A stretch of 64,000 nt of DNA from Lachnospiraceae bacterium (GTDB taxonomy: Bacteria > Bacteroidota > Bacteroidia > Bacteroidales > Muribaculaceae). The stretch covers positions 62,001 to 126,000 of the forward strand of contig JAMPGZ010000004.1 in assembly GCA_023663655.1 (NCBI GenBank). Direction: 5' to 3'. Both the position numbers and the translations under genes were made by a program. This document shows positions 44,956 to 53,479 of the stretch, one piece after another. Each line of letters begins with the position of its first letter. Positions within the stretch are counted from its first letter, which is position 1. The notes under the pieces are model-generated. The model was not told where the DNA came from and ran no database searches. It worked only from the letters and a program-made list of their open reading frames with translations.

Positions 44956-45510
44956 ATGGACATCAAGGACATCAAAATCGACATATATTCCGAGGCACTT
45001 GACCACGCTGCAACCGAAAACACACGCTCGGCTGAAGCCAAGGCTTCAAAAATACTCCTGCGGCGAGTCTTTGGAGAAAAAGCAACCCTTGCGCATGATC
45101 CCGATGGGCGACCGTCAGTGGAAGGCGTGGATTTCACAGGAATGATCTCCATATCACACAGCCACACGACCTACCGCCTTGCCGTGACTCACAATCCGGA
45201 CATATCCATAGGAATCGACGTGGAGACATGGAGAGAACAGCTAAAACGCGTAGCACCAAAATTCCTCACCGTCGAGGAGCAAAACTACTACGTTTCACCT
45301 CAGTCGCTTCTTCTCGCATGGACCACTAAAGAAGCCGTGTATAAAGCGGCACGCATTCCCGGACTTGCACTGAAAGAGATAACGCTGCCGGTGCCGGTGC
45401 CGGAATCGGCATCATTCACAGCCACAGCACGAGGAAAAGAGTATGCAATAACATCCCATTTCCTCTCATCATGCGAAGCCGTAACAACCGCCTACACTAC
45501 CCTTGATTGA
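44956..45510 (+). CDS. 4'-phosphopantetheinyl transferase, Sfp type
   Basis: About 184 residues from the ATG at 44956 (MDIKDIKIDIYSEALDH); the longer frame to 44854 adds 34 residues unlike the family. The Mg2+ and CoA motif is I-G-I-D-V-E near 79-84, and the second motif is L-A-W-T-T-K-E-A-V-Y-K-A near 120. F-L-T-V-E-E-Q lies between them. It attaches phosphopantetheine to acyl carrier protein or a similar carrier. It is monocistronic. Confidence 0.85.
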   Translation: MDIKDIKIDIYSEALDHAATENTRSAEAKASKILLRRVFGEKATLAHDPDGRPSVEGVDFTGMISISHSHTTYRLAVTHNPDISIGIDVETWREQLKRVAPKFLTVEEQNYYVSPQSLLLAWTTKEAVYKAARIPGLALKEITLPVPVPESASFTATARGKEYAITSHFLSSCEAVTTAYTTLD

Positions 45511-45638
45511 CAATATTCAGTTTTCTATCTATTTTATCTGTTTTCAACTGCTATTTTATCAAAAATGAGTTGACAGTTTGATATTTTTTTACGAAATTTG
45601 CCAATAAACCAGAAACATTTAAATTCAATTTTAATAAA

Positions 45639-47291
45639 ATGAAAAAGAGTGCACTACAAAAAGCCCGTGCAGCTTACAAGCCCAAATTACCGATTGTATT
45701 GACAGGCGCTGTAAAGGCTGTGGAAGGCAAAGCGACTCAATCCGTTGCCGATCAAGAAGATATCAAAAAACTGTTCCCTAACACCTATGGTCTTCCCGAA
45801 ATCCGTTTTGAGAAAGACGGAAATTCTCTCAAAGGAGAAGCCATCAATGTTGGCGTAATCCTGTCAGGCGGACAGGCTCCCGGCGGACACAATGTCATCA
45901 GCGGAATCTTTGACGGTATAAAGAAAATCAACAAGGAGAGCCGTCTTTACGGATTCCTCATGGGTCCCGGCGGTTTTGTTGACCATCAATATATGGAACT
46001 CACCTCAGAAATAATCGATGAATACCGCAACACCGGCGGTTTTGACATCATCGGTTCCGGCCGCACCAAACTTGAAACAAAAGCTCAGTTTGACAAGGGT
46101 CTTGAGATTCTGAAAGAACTCAACATCAAGGCTCTCGTAATCATCGGTGGCGACGACTCCAATACCAACGCTGCCATCCTTGCCGAATACTACAAGCAGA
46201 TCAACGCAGGTGTACAGGTGATCGGTTGCCCCAAGACTATTGACGGCGACCTCAAGAACGAGGTGATTGAGACATCATTCGGTTTTGACACCGCTACCAA
46301 GGTTTACAGCGAGGTAATCGGAAACATCCAGCGCGACTGCAACTCAGCTAAAAAATACTGGCACTTTATCAAATTGATGGGACGCTCGGCAAGCCACATC
46401 GCACTCGAATGCGCCCTCCAGTGCCAGCCAAACATCTGCATCATCTCTGAGGAAGTAGAAGCTAAGAAGCAGACTCTCGACGACATCGTGAACTCTATCG
46501 CCGATGTTGTGGCTCGCAGAGCTGCCAATGGCAACAACTTCGGAACCGTGCTCATTCCCGAAGGTCTCATCGAGTTCATCCCGGCAATGAAGGCACTCAT
46601 CGCCGAGCTCAATGAACTTCTCGCCGTTAATGCCGAGGAATTCTCTCACGTGGACAAGGCAAGCCAGCTATCTTGGATCGCTGAACGACTCACTCAGGAA
46701 AACGCAGCCATCTTCACAAGCCTTCCCGAAGGCGTGGCACGTCAGCTTTGCCTCGACCGCGACCCGCACGGAAACGTACAGGTGTCACTTATCGAAACCG
46801 AGAAATTGCTCGGTGAAATGGTGGCTCGTCGCCTGAACGCTCTTAAAGCCGACGGAAAATATGTGGGCAAGTTCGCTTCTCTCTATCATTTCTTCGGATA
46901 CGAAGGACGCTGCGCCGATCCGTCAAACTTCGATGCCGACTACTGCTACGCGCTCGGCTTCAACGCCGCTTGCCTTGTGAAATCAGGCGTGACAGGCTAT
47001 ATGTCAAGCGTGCGCGGACTCACCAAGCCCTCTGTTCAATGGATGGCAGGTGGTATTCCTATCACAATGATGATGAACATGGAACGCCGTCACGGAGCAA
47101 TGAAGCCTGTGATACAAAAGGCTCTCGTATCGCTTGACGGACGTCCGTTCAAGAAATTCGCTTCTCAGCGTGACAACTGGGCTATCAACACTGAGTTCGT
47201 ATATCCCGGACCTATCCAGTATTTCGGACCGGCTGAAGTATGCGACCAGCCCTCGCTCACTCTGCAATACGAGCACGAAGCATTGAAGTAA
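45639..47291 (+). CDS. pfp: PPi-dependent 6-phosphofructokinase
   Basis: A 550-residue enzyme of the long PFP clade. Motifs are [12 protein letters not shown] near 75-86, [10 protein letters not shown] near 168-177, and C-P-K-T-I-D-G-D-L near 198-206. The Asp after G-G-D (G-G-D-D instead of G-G-D-G) and P-K-T-I-D mark use of pyrophosphate rather than ATP. It interconverts fructose-6-phosphate and fructose-1,6-bisphosphate in the cytoplasm. It is monocistronic, with a terminator 25 bases after the stop. Confidence 0.95.
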   Translation: MKKSALQKARAAYKPKLPIVLTGAVKAVEGKATQSVADQEDIKKLFPNTYGLPEIRFEKDGNSLKGEAINVGVILSGGQAPGGHNVISGIFDGIKKINKESRLYGFLMGPGGFVDHQYMELTSEIIDEYRNTGGFDIIGSGRTKLETKAQFDKGLEILKELNIKALVIIGGDDSNTNAAILAEYYKQINAGVQVIGCPKTIDGDLKNEVIETSFGFDTATKVYSEVIGNIQRDCNSAKKYWHFIKLMGRSASHIALECALQCQPNICIISEEVEAKKQTLDDIVNSIADVVARRAANGNNFGTVLIPEGLIEFIPAMKALIAELNELLAVNAEEFSHVDKASQLSWIAERLTQENAAIFTSLPEGVARQLCLDRDPHGNVQVSLIETEKLLGEMVARRLNALKADGKYVGKFASLYHFFGYEGRCADPSNFDADYCYALGFNAACLVKSGVTGYMSSVRGLTKPSVQWMAGGIPITMMMNMERRHGAMKPVIQKALVSLDGRPFKKFASQRDNWAINTEFVYPGPIQYFGPAEVCDQPSLTLQYEHEALK

Positions 47292-47314
47292 AGAAAACCC
47301 GAATCTCAGCTTGC

Positions 47315-47370
47315 ATAGGGTCACCTCGGGGGAGCAATGTCGCTCTTTGGGTGACCCTATTATTTTTCCT
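47315..47370 (+). terminator. Terminator of the PPi-PFK gene
   Basis: ATAGGGTCACC (47315-47325) pairs with GGTGACCCTAT (47350-47360), followed by TATTTTTCC. Confidence 0.8.
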
Positions 47371-47380
47371 CGATTGAATC

Positions 47381-50300
47381 ATGAAAAAACTTGCAATTCC
47401 CTTAATCACCCTCTCACTCGCCACTATAGCAAACGCCACGTCACTGAACTCAATCAACGATATGCGGCAATCATTCATCACCCCTCCCGACTCCACCCGC
47501 ACAAAAGTATGGTGGTTTCACGGAGAGGACTCAGTGACATACGAAGGAATAACTGCCGACCTTGAGGCATACCGCCAACAGGGAATAGGCGGAATCGTGT
47601 ATTATGACCAAGTACACGGAAAGGGAGAAAATGCACCGAAACTCATGTCACGCCAATGGTGGGAAGCGCTCCTGTTTTCGGCAAAGGAAGCAAAAAGACT
47701 TGGACTCTCATTTGAGGCAAATGTAGGCAACGGATATGTGGCGGGGGGACCTTGGATAACTCCCGAGCTTAGCATGAAACGAGTCGCCTCATCGGAAATC
47801 GAAGTCAACGGAGGCATCAATATCGACACAATCCTTCCATCCCCTGAGTCTTCATATTTCAGCGACATAGCCGTTCTCGCGATTCCTGCCGACAATCACC
47901 GCAGCGTCACCCTACTATCTGATTCGACAATACGAAGCAGCTCACCAAGCGACACGATAATAATCGATTATGACTGCGGCGAAAACTTCACGGCACGAAG
48001 TCTCACATACACCCTCAATGGCAGAGCCAAAGCCAAAACATTGGCAATGAACTATCCCGGCAAACCGGGCGAAGAATTCTACGGCTGCCTGTACAGAACA
48101 CTACCCTCTCCGGGCACCTTTGAAGTGTCGGACGACGGCATCAACTACCGCACAGTCGCCGCTATCGAACCTCGTTACCGCAATCATGGAGGAGTGAAAT
48201 TCAAGACCATATCATTCCCCGCAGTCACAGGGAGATATTACCGCATAAAATTGCATGACTGGGGAAGCGGCCATAAAGATGACAACAGAATATCAATCGA
48301 GAATGTCACTCTGCATCAAGACGCACTGAATTATGGATGGGAAACAAAAGCGGCATTAGTATCGGAATATGTGGATGACGACCTCACCCCTGCTTATGGC
48401 AAGGAGGAGATTATCACCCGCGACCGCATCATAAACCTCTCCGCTTGCATGGGAAAAGACGGCAAGTTGAAGTCGTCACCGCTTCCTCCGGGAAAGTGGA
48501 ACATCATACGATTCTATGCAGTCTCAACAGGAGCACGTACAAAACATGGACGTAAGGAAGCATTGGGACTGGAATGCGACAAACTCTCGGCTGCCGGAGC
48601 TGAATGCCAGTGGAAGAACTACGTAAAGCCGGTAGTTGACTCCCTACGCACACATGGAGCAATAATCGAAGGGATAACAATGGACAGCCATGAAGCCGGA
48701 CCGCAGAACTGGACCCAAGGGCTGGATAAAGATTTCCTGTCACGCAACGGATATGACTTGATTGCTTTCCTTCCGGCAATGACAGGCTATGTAGTTGACT
48801 CTCCCGAGGCAACCACAGCATTCCTTCACGACCTGCGGCGCACACTCTCGCAACTCACAGCAGAAAGATATTACGGAGCTTTTGACTCTCTCGCCCGCAA
48901 GGAAGGACTTAGATTCACCGCTCAGGCAATAGGCGGCGCTCTATGCCTCACCGGCGACAATATCGAAGTGAAAAAGCATATCGATAAGCCCCAAGGAGAG
49001 TTTTGGGCGTATCAGACCGACGGCAGCTATGACATAAAGGATTGCTCATCGGCGGCTCACATCTATGGCAAGAGGATAGCATCGGGCGAAGCATTCACTG
49101 ATGCCAAATACAGCCACAAACCTCACGACATAAAAAGTCTTGCCGACTATGCCTGCGCTTTTGGCATAAATGAATTTGTCATCTGCGCCTCGGCATATCA
49201 GCCGAGCCTTACTGATGTTCCCGGAAACACCGCCAACGGACGACAATACTGCCTGAACCGCAACAACACTTTCTGGGAACTGTCAAAACCGATGTGGGAT
49301 TCGCAGGCACGTTGCAACTATATGCTGCGTCAAGGAGAGCCAATAGTGGATCTTGGCGTCTATCTCGGCGACGATGTTCCCATAAGAATTATATCACACC
49401 GACTGCCGGAAATTCCGGAAGGGTTCAATTTCGACGCATTCACCACCGATGCTCTGATGAGCATGACTGTCGACAACAGCGGCATGATCACCCTCCCTTC
49501 CGGAATGAAATTTTCGGCAATCACCTTGCCTGATACCGAATTTTGCCAACCGATTCGGGACAAAATCACGGAATTGAAAAAAGCGGGGGCACGGGTTTAC
49601 GAACCTGCCGCCAATGAATCGTTGGCTGCATTCTTGCAAAACAGCCGGATAATGCCCGATTTCACATATCCCTCAGGCGACACCATGTTTTTCGCACATC
49701 GCCGCCTGCCGGATGCCGACATATACTTCATCGTCAACCATCAGAACAAGCCCGTGGATTTCGCCTCAACATTCAACACTTCCGGAAAGAATGCTGAAAT
49801 ATGGAATCACACCACCGGAGAAATCAAAGGGGTGGCGACATCAACCATCACCGACGGCAGACAATCCTTGCATCTGTCATTAGCACCTCATGAATCAACA
49901 TTCATGATATTCCACGACCACGCCACTGAGCTTCCCGCCTATACACATGAAGCTGTCGATTCAATCACAATAACCGGAGAATGGAAAGCGTGGTTTGACC
50001 CAAGAATGGGAGGTGTAGGCAACGTGGTGCTGCCCCGTTTAAGTGACTACACCCTAAGCGACAATCCCGCAATAAAATATTTCTCGGGCACCGCAACTTT
50101 CGCCAACAGTTTCACGGCGTCGCCCGATGCCAAATCTCGCTACGAGATCAAGCTGGACAGTTTTACCGACGTTGCAGAAGTAATCATCAACAATCAATCG
50201 GCAGGTCATATATGGTGCTCTCCATGGACTCTCGACATAACTCATTATATAACCTCAGGCAACAATGAGATAACGCTCCGCGTGGCAAACAGCCTTTACA

Positions 50301-50437
50301 ACCGCATGATCGGCGACCTCAACGTGCCTGCCGACCGACGTGTGACCAAAGCTTCCACACCCATTGTCGATGAATCCACACCACTTGTCCCCTCCGGCAT
50401 CAACGGCAACGTCACCATAATCCGCTACACCGATTGA
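47381..50437 (+). CDS. GH106-like alpha-L-rhamnosidase
   Basis: A 1018-residue exported protein with a signal peptide (about 1-20, ending ANATS). The start of the mature part, T-K-V-W-W-F-H-G followed by G-I-T-A-D-L-E-A-Y-R-Q-Q-G-I-G-G, matches the opening of the GH106 barrel (W-W-H-W-x-x-G then a D-L-E helix and G-I-G-G). A jelly-roll insertion (about 150-310) interrupts the barrel, and a C-terminal beta-sandwich (about 870-1015: W-K-A-W-F-D-P-R-M-G-G, Y-E-I-K-L-D-S-F-T-D-V-A-E-V) resembles carbohydrate-binding or sugar-hydrolase end domains. Such enzymes remove rhamnose from pectin side chains or other plant and bacterial glycans. No SusCD pair is adjacent. Confidence 0.8.
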   Translation: MKKLAIPLITLSLATIANATSLNSINDMRQSFITPPDSTRTKVWWFHGEDSVTYEGITADLEAYRQQGIGGIVYYDQVHGKGENAPKLMSRQWWEALLFSAKEAKRLGLSFEANVGNGYVAGGPWITPELSMKRVASSEIEVNGGINIDTILPSPESSYFSDIAVLAIPADNHRSVTLLSDSTIRSSSPSDTIIIDYDCGENFTARSLTYTLNGRAKAKTLAMNYPGKPGEEFYGCLYRTLPSPGTFEVSDDGINYRTVAAIEPRYRNHGGVKFKTISFPAVTGRYYRIKLHDWGSGHKDDNRISIENVTLHQDALNYGWETKAALVSEYVDDDLTPAYGKEEIITRDRIINLSACMGKDGKLKSSPLPPGKWNIIRFYAVSTGARTKHGRKEALGLECDKLSAAGAECQWKNYVKPVVDSLRTHGAIIEGITMDSHEAGPQNWTQGLDKDFLSRNGYDLIAFLPAMTGYVVDSPEATTAFLHDLRRTLSQLTAERYYGAFDSLARKEGLRFTAQAIGGALCLTGDNIEVKKHIDKPQGEFWAYQTDGSYDIKDCSSAAHIYGKRIASGEAFTDAKYSHKPHDIKSLADYACAFGINEFVICASAYQPSLTDVPGNTANGRQYCLNRNNTFWELSKPMWDSQARCNYMLRQGEPIVDLGVYLGDDVPIRIISHRLPEIPEGFNFDAFTTDALMSMTVDNSGMITLPSGMKFSAITLPDTEFCQPIRDKITELKKAGARVYEPAANESLAAFLQNSRIMPDFTYPSGDTMFFAHRRLPDADIYFIVNHQNKPVDFASTFNTSGKNAEIWNHTTGEIKGVATSTITDGRQSLHLSLAPHESTFMIFHDHATELPAYTHEAVDSITITGEWKAWFDPRMGGVGNVVLPRLSDYTLSDNPAIKYFSGTATFANSFTASPDAKSRYEIKLDSFTDVAEVIINNQSAGHIWCSPWTLDITHYITSGNNEITLRVANSLYNRMIGDLNVPADRRVTKASTPIVDESTPLVPSGINGNVTIIRYTD

Positions 50438-50450
50438 CCATTCCATAACC

Positions 50451-50494
50451 GCAATGTGCTTTTTGGAGCAATACTGTACCAAAAAGCACATTGC
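50451..50494 (+). terminator. Long perfect hairpin after the rhamnosidase gene
   Basis: GCAATGTGCTTTTTGG (50451-50466) pairs perfectly with CCAAAAAGCACATTGC (50479-50494), 16 bp. AATTTTAAG follows. The arm GCACATTGCAAT recurs at 50546-50557. Confidence 0.6.
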
Positions 50495-50685
50495 AATTTT
50501 AAGAGTCTATAACTCTTTCTCACGACACAAGACTATTATCGACGAGCACATTGCAATACCTTTATATTTTACCATATTCCATAATAATTTTCAAACAAAA
50601 TCATTAAATAATTTTGATATTCAAACAAATCTCCCTATATTGCATTCGATATATCACAAGCCACTATTTAAAAGTTGTATTACGT

Positions 50686-50814
50686 ATGAAACATGAAATC
50701 ACAAGTGCAGCACTATGCCTACTTTTAGCATTTAACAGCTGCGATTCAATGGAAGAAGCGGAAACGCTATTAAAACCGAGTGAAGACATTTCAATAAATG
50801 AGTCTAACGCATGA
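50686..50814 (+). pseudogene. Lipoprotein signal remnant of a C10-type protease gene
   Basis: A 42-residue frame from the ATG at 50686 encodes a lipoprotein-like signal (L-L-L-A-F-N-S-C, Cys19) and a short acidic tail. It overlaps, in another frame, the C-terminal C10 fragment at 50798-50941. It is most simply read as the front of the same gene after a large internal deletion and a frameshift. It could also be a genuine tiny lipoprotein. Confidence 0.45.
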
Positions 50815-50941
50815 TGAAGTGTATAATCACGTCAATTGGGGTTGGAACGGCTTACACAACGGATATTTTAATGACGGTGTATTCTCTACTGCTGCCGGAG
50901 CATTTGAGGATAATGTGATATTCTTCACAACCAACTTATAA
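50798..50941 (+). pseudogene. C-terminal fragment of a C10 (streptopain-like) cysteine protease
   Basis: Reading from 50798, the frame gives Y-N-H-V-N-W-G-W-N-G-L-H-N-G-Y-F, which mirrors the conserved C10 segment H-V-N-W-G-W-G-G-x-x-x-G-F-F that follows the catalytic His in SpeB. It runs to V-I-F-F-T-T-N-L and a TAA at 50939-50941. The Cys and His of the active site are not present, so the gene is inactive. It sits 33 bases before a serpin gene on the same strand. Confidence 0.65.
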
Positions 50942-50974
50942 CCAACTCAATTCTCACATTTAAACGAATAAATT

Positions 50975-52177
50975 ATGAAATCATATCTAATTATACTTTT
51001 TGCAGGGCTATTGCTTTGTGCTTGCGACAGCGATTCAGATTCGACAGTGAAAAATGAGCGAAAAGATATTGTACTCTCTGATACTGAAATCCAGATAATA
51101 AATCAGCAGAACAAACGAGCATACGACATGCTCAAATATCTTAATAAACACAGCGAAAACGCCAATTTTGTAGTCTCGCCTTTAAGCACCCAATTTGCAT
51201 TGGGAATGCTCGCCAACGGAGCAAAAGAGAACACCCTGACAGAACTGACGAACGCATTATGCGTTTCATCGCCAAACGAAATCAACGCTCTAAGCCATAA
51301 ATTGCTTAAAGAACTTCCATCAGCTGATAACTGTGTTAATTTCGCATGTGCCAACTCATTGTGGATCAACGATGGTAAAGAAGCCTTTACTGACTATTCA
51401 AATTTATTGTCCGATTATTACAACGCTGAAACAATTAACATCGATTTATCAACAGACAAAGCAATAAAAGAAATAAATCGCTGGTGCTCATCAAAAACCA
51501 ACGGCATGATTGACAACATAGCTGTCCAGCCATATCCGGAAGAAATATGGGGCGTATTAATCAACAGCTTATACTTTAAGGGAGTTTGGAAAACACCTTT
51601 CCCAACAAAAAACACCACACGAAAAGAATTTCTTAATGCCAACGGCAGCGTGTCACAAGTGGATATGATGGGCAATGAGCTAATGCTTCCATATCTGAAA
51701 GCCGACTGCTATTCGTTCGCAAAATTACATTATGGCAATGAAGCATTTGTAATGACCATACTACTTCCCGACGAGGGAGAATCATTAACCTCTGCTATAG
51801 AATCGTATTCATCACAATCCCCAACAACCTCGCCTAAAATGTGCAATCTCAGCTTACCACGCTTTAAAATCAACACCAAGATCATTTTAAACGACTATTT
51901 ACAACATATCGGGATAAAAGATGCATTTGATGCTGAACGCTCCAATTTCTCAGGAATGTCGCCAAACGAAGCTCGAATTGACCACATTCAACACAGTGCA
52001 ACGATTGAAGTGAACGAAAAAGGAACCGAGGCAGCGGCAATAACAAATACCGGCATGAGCACTTCTCCCGGTCCATCGGAAAAAGTGACATTCAACGTCA
52101 ACCGACCATTCATATTCATAATCGAAGAGAATTCTACGGGAACTGTGCTCTTTATAGGACGCATAACTGAGCTGTAA
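50975..52177 (+). CDS. Serpin family lipoprotein
   Basis: A 400-residue protein with a type II signal peptide (lipobox L-L-C-A-C, Cys17) and a full serpin domain: N-F-V-V-S-P-L-S-T-Q-F-A-L-G-M-L near 65-80, L-I-N-S-L-Y-F-K-G-V-W near 190, and the hinge V-N-E-K-G-T-E-A-A-A near 345 with the shutter-end motif N-R-P-F-I-F-I-I. The small-residue hinge (Gly-Thr-Glu-Ala-Ala-Ala) is that of an inhibitory serpin. Counting from the hinge puts the scissile bond within M-S-T-S-P, so a serine protease with small or Met P1 preference is plausible. It is tethered to the cell surface or the periplasmic face. The decayed C10 protease lies just upstream. Confidence 0.92.
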   Translation: MKSYLIILFAGLLLCACDSDSDSTVKNERKDIVLSDTEIQIINQQNKRAYDMLKYLNKHSENANFVVSPLSTQFALGMLANGAKENTLTELTNALCVSSPNEINALSHKLLKELPSADNCVNFACANSLWINDGKEAFTDYSNLLSDYYNAETINIDLSTDKAIKEINRWCSSKTNGMIDNIAVQPYPEEIWGVLINSLYFKGVWKTPFPTKNTTRKEFLNANGSVSQVDMMGNELMLPYLKADCYSFAKLHYGNEAFVMTILLPDEGESLTSAIESYSSQSPTTSPKMCNLSLPRFKINTKIILNDYLQHIGIKDAFDAERSNFSGMSPNEARIDHIQHSATIEVNEKGTEAAAITNTGMSTSPGPSEKVTFNVNRPFIFIIEENSTGTVLFIGRITEL

Positions 52178-52207
52178 GCGATTTTCTGACAATAATCTTA
52201 AAATAAT

Positions 52208-52238
52208 AAAAAGGGGCGATAATATCGCCCCTTTTTAT
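52208..52238 (+). terminator. Terminator of the serpin gene
   Basis: AAAAAGGGGCGAT (52208-52220) pairs with ATCGCCCCTTTTT (52224-52236), followed by AT. Confidence 0.85.
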
Positions 52239-52264
52239 TATTTTTGTGGAAAATATACTTAATT

Positions 52265-52711
52265 ATGAAGACTAAATTTTTGACCTTACTGATAGCTATA
52301 GTGATGATTCCGTTTCTTGCTGCGTGTGGCGACGATGATGACAACTTCAACCCCAACAAGTTTGGTTCCACGTCACTACGCTCATCGCAATGGACAGGCA
52401 CACTCACAAAAAAATATGATGTGGGAACAGTTCAGAAAGACCGTGTCGCAAACTGCGGAATGATTTTCGACAGCAAAAAGGGCGGCGAGTTCAGTTGCCA
52501 ATGGACCGACACTTATGAAAAGACCGAAAAGGTGAGCTTCTCTTATAAAATCAGCGGCAAGTCGGTGATATTCACCTGCTCCGACAATATCCTGTCAGGC
52601 GAATATATCGTTCTTGAATATTCATCCTCCAAGATGAAACTCACTAAAGGCACCGGCAGCTTCGGCTCTGACAATTACTATCTTGACCTGACAAGAGTGG
52701 GAGGTAATTAA
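52265..52711 (+). CDS. Lipoprotein of unknown function
   Basis: About 148 residues from the ATG at 52265 (MKTKFLTLLIAIVMIPFLAAC), giving a lipobox L-A-A-C (Cys21) followed by an Asp-rich tether (G-D-D-D-D-N). The rest looks like a small beta-barrel or lipocalin-like domain with strands such as W-T-G-T-L-T-K-K-Y and Y-I-V-L-E-Y-S-S. No family is recognised. The stop overlaps the stop of the convergent rlmB gene within a 21-base palindrome. Confidence 0.65.
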   Translation: MKTKFLTLLIAIVMIPFLAACGDDDDNFNPNKFGSTSLRSSQWTGTLTKKYDVGTVQKDRVANCGMIFDSKKGGEFSCQWTDTYEKTEKVSFSYKISGKSVIFTCSDNILSGEYIVLEYSSSKMKLTKGTGSFGSDNYYLDLTRVGGN

Positions 52712-53463
52712 ATTACCTCCATGTCGGCAAGAAGGCGCTGACGCACCACCTCATACATTATCACACCTGCCGCTACCGACACGTTGAGCGATCCGATGTG
52801 TCCGAACTGCGGTATGCTCACAAATGTGTCACACAGCTTCAATGCCTCGGGAGATATGCCGGTATCCTCCGATCCCATGACGATAGCCACCGGAACGGTA
52901 AAGTCACACTGCGTGTAATTAATGTCGGCTTTTTCCGAAGCGGCGACAATCTTGTAGCCATTATCCTTCAAAAAACGAATAGCACCTGTCACCGAGCGTT
53001 CACGGCACACAGGGATATGCAGCAATGCTCCGGCTGAAGTCTTGACTGCGTCACCTCCCACCGACACGCTTCCGCACTCAGGGATGACAATCGCATCTAC
53101 ACCGGCGCATTCACAGGTGCGGGCGATAGCTCCGAAATTTCTCACATCGGTGATGCCGTCGAGCACCACGATAAACGGCAGCATTCCGTCCTCATAAAGC
53201 TGCGGGACCACATTGTCAAGACGGTGATAAGTGACCGCAGAAAGAATAGCGATCACCCCCTGATGATTTTTACGCGTGATTTTGTTAAGTTTTTCCACCG
53301 GCACCCTCTGTACAAGGATTCCGTTTTCTCTCAACACTCCCAGCAATTCCTTGCAAAGCTCGCCTTGAAAATCTTTCTTCACAAGCACCTTGTCAATCTC
53401 TTTGCCGGCATCCACGGCTTCCATCACGGCACGAATGCCGAATATATATTCATTTGCTTCCAT
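52708..53463 (-). CDS. rlmB: 23S rRNA guanosine-2'-O-methyltransferase RlmB (TrmH/SpoU family)
   Basis: About 251 residues from the ATG at 53463 (MEANEYIFGIRAV), which matches the family start and removes an overlap with recN that the longer frame (53523) would cause. An N-terminal substrate-binding domain (to about 75) leads to the SpoU knot: L-D-G-I-T-D-V-R-N-F-G-A-I-A-R-T near 100-115, I-V-M-G-S-E-D-T-G-I near 195, and V-S-I-P-Q-F-G-H-I-G-S-L-N-V-S-V-A near 215-231. It methylates the 2'-OH of a guanosine in 23S rRNA (G2251 in E. coli numbering, by family). Confidence 0.9.
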   Translation of the reverse strand: MEANEYIFGIRAVMEAVDAGKEIDKVLVKKDFQGELCKELLGVLRENGILVQRVPVEKLNKITRKNHQGVIAILSAVTYHRLDNVVPQLYEDGMLPFIVVLDGITDVRNFGAIARTCECAGVDAIVIPECGSVSVGGDAVKTSAGALLHIPVCRERSVTGAIRFLKDNGYKIVAASEKADINYTQCDFTVPVAIVMGSEDTGISPEALKLCDTFVSIPQFGHIGSLNVSVAAGVIMYEVVRQRLLADMEVI

Positions 53464-53479
53464 TATCAGTTGGTTATTT

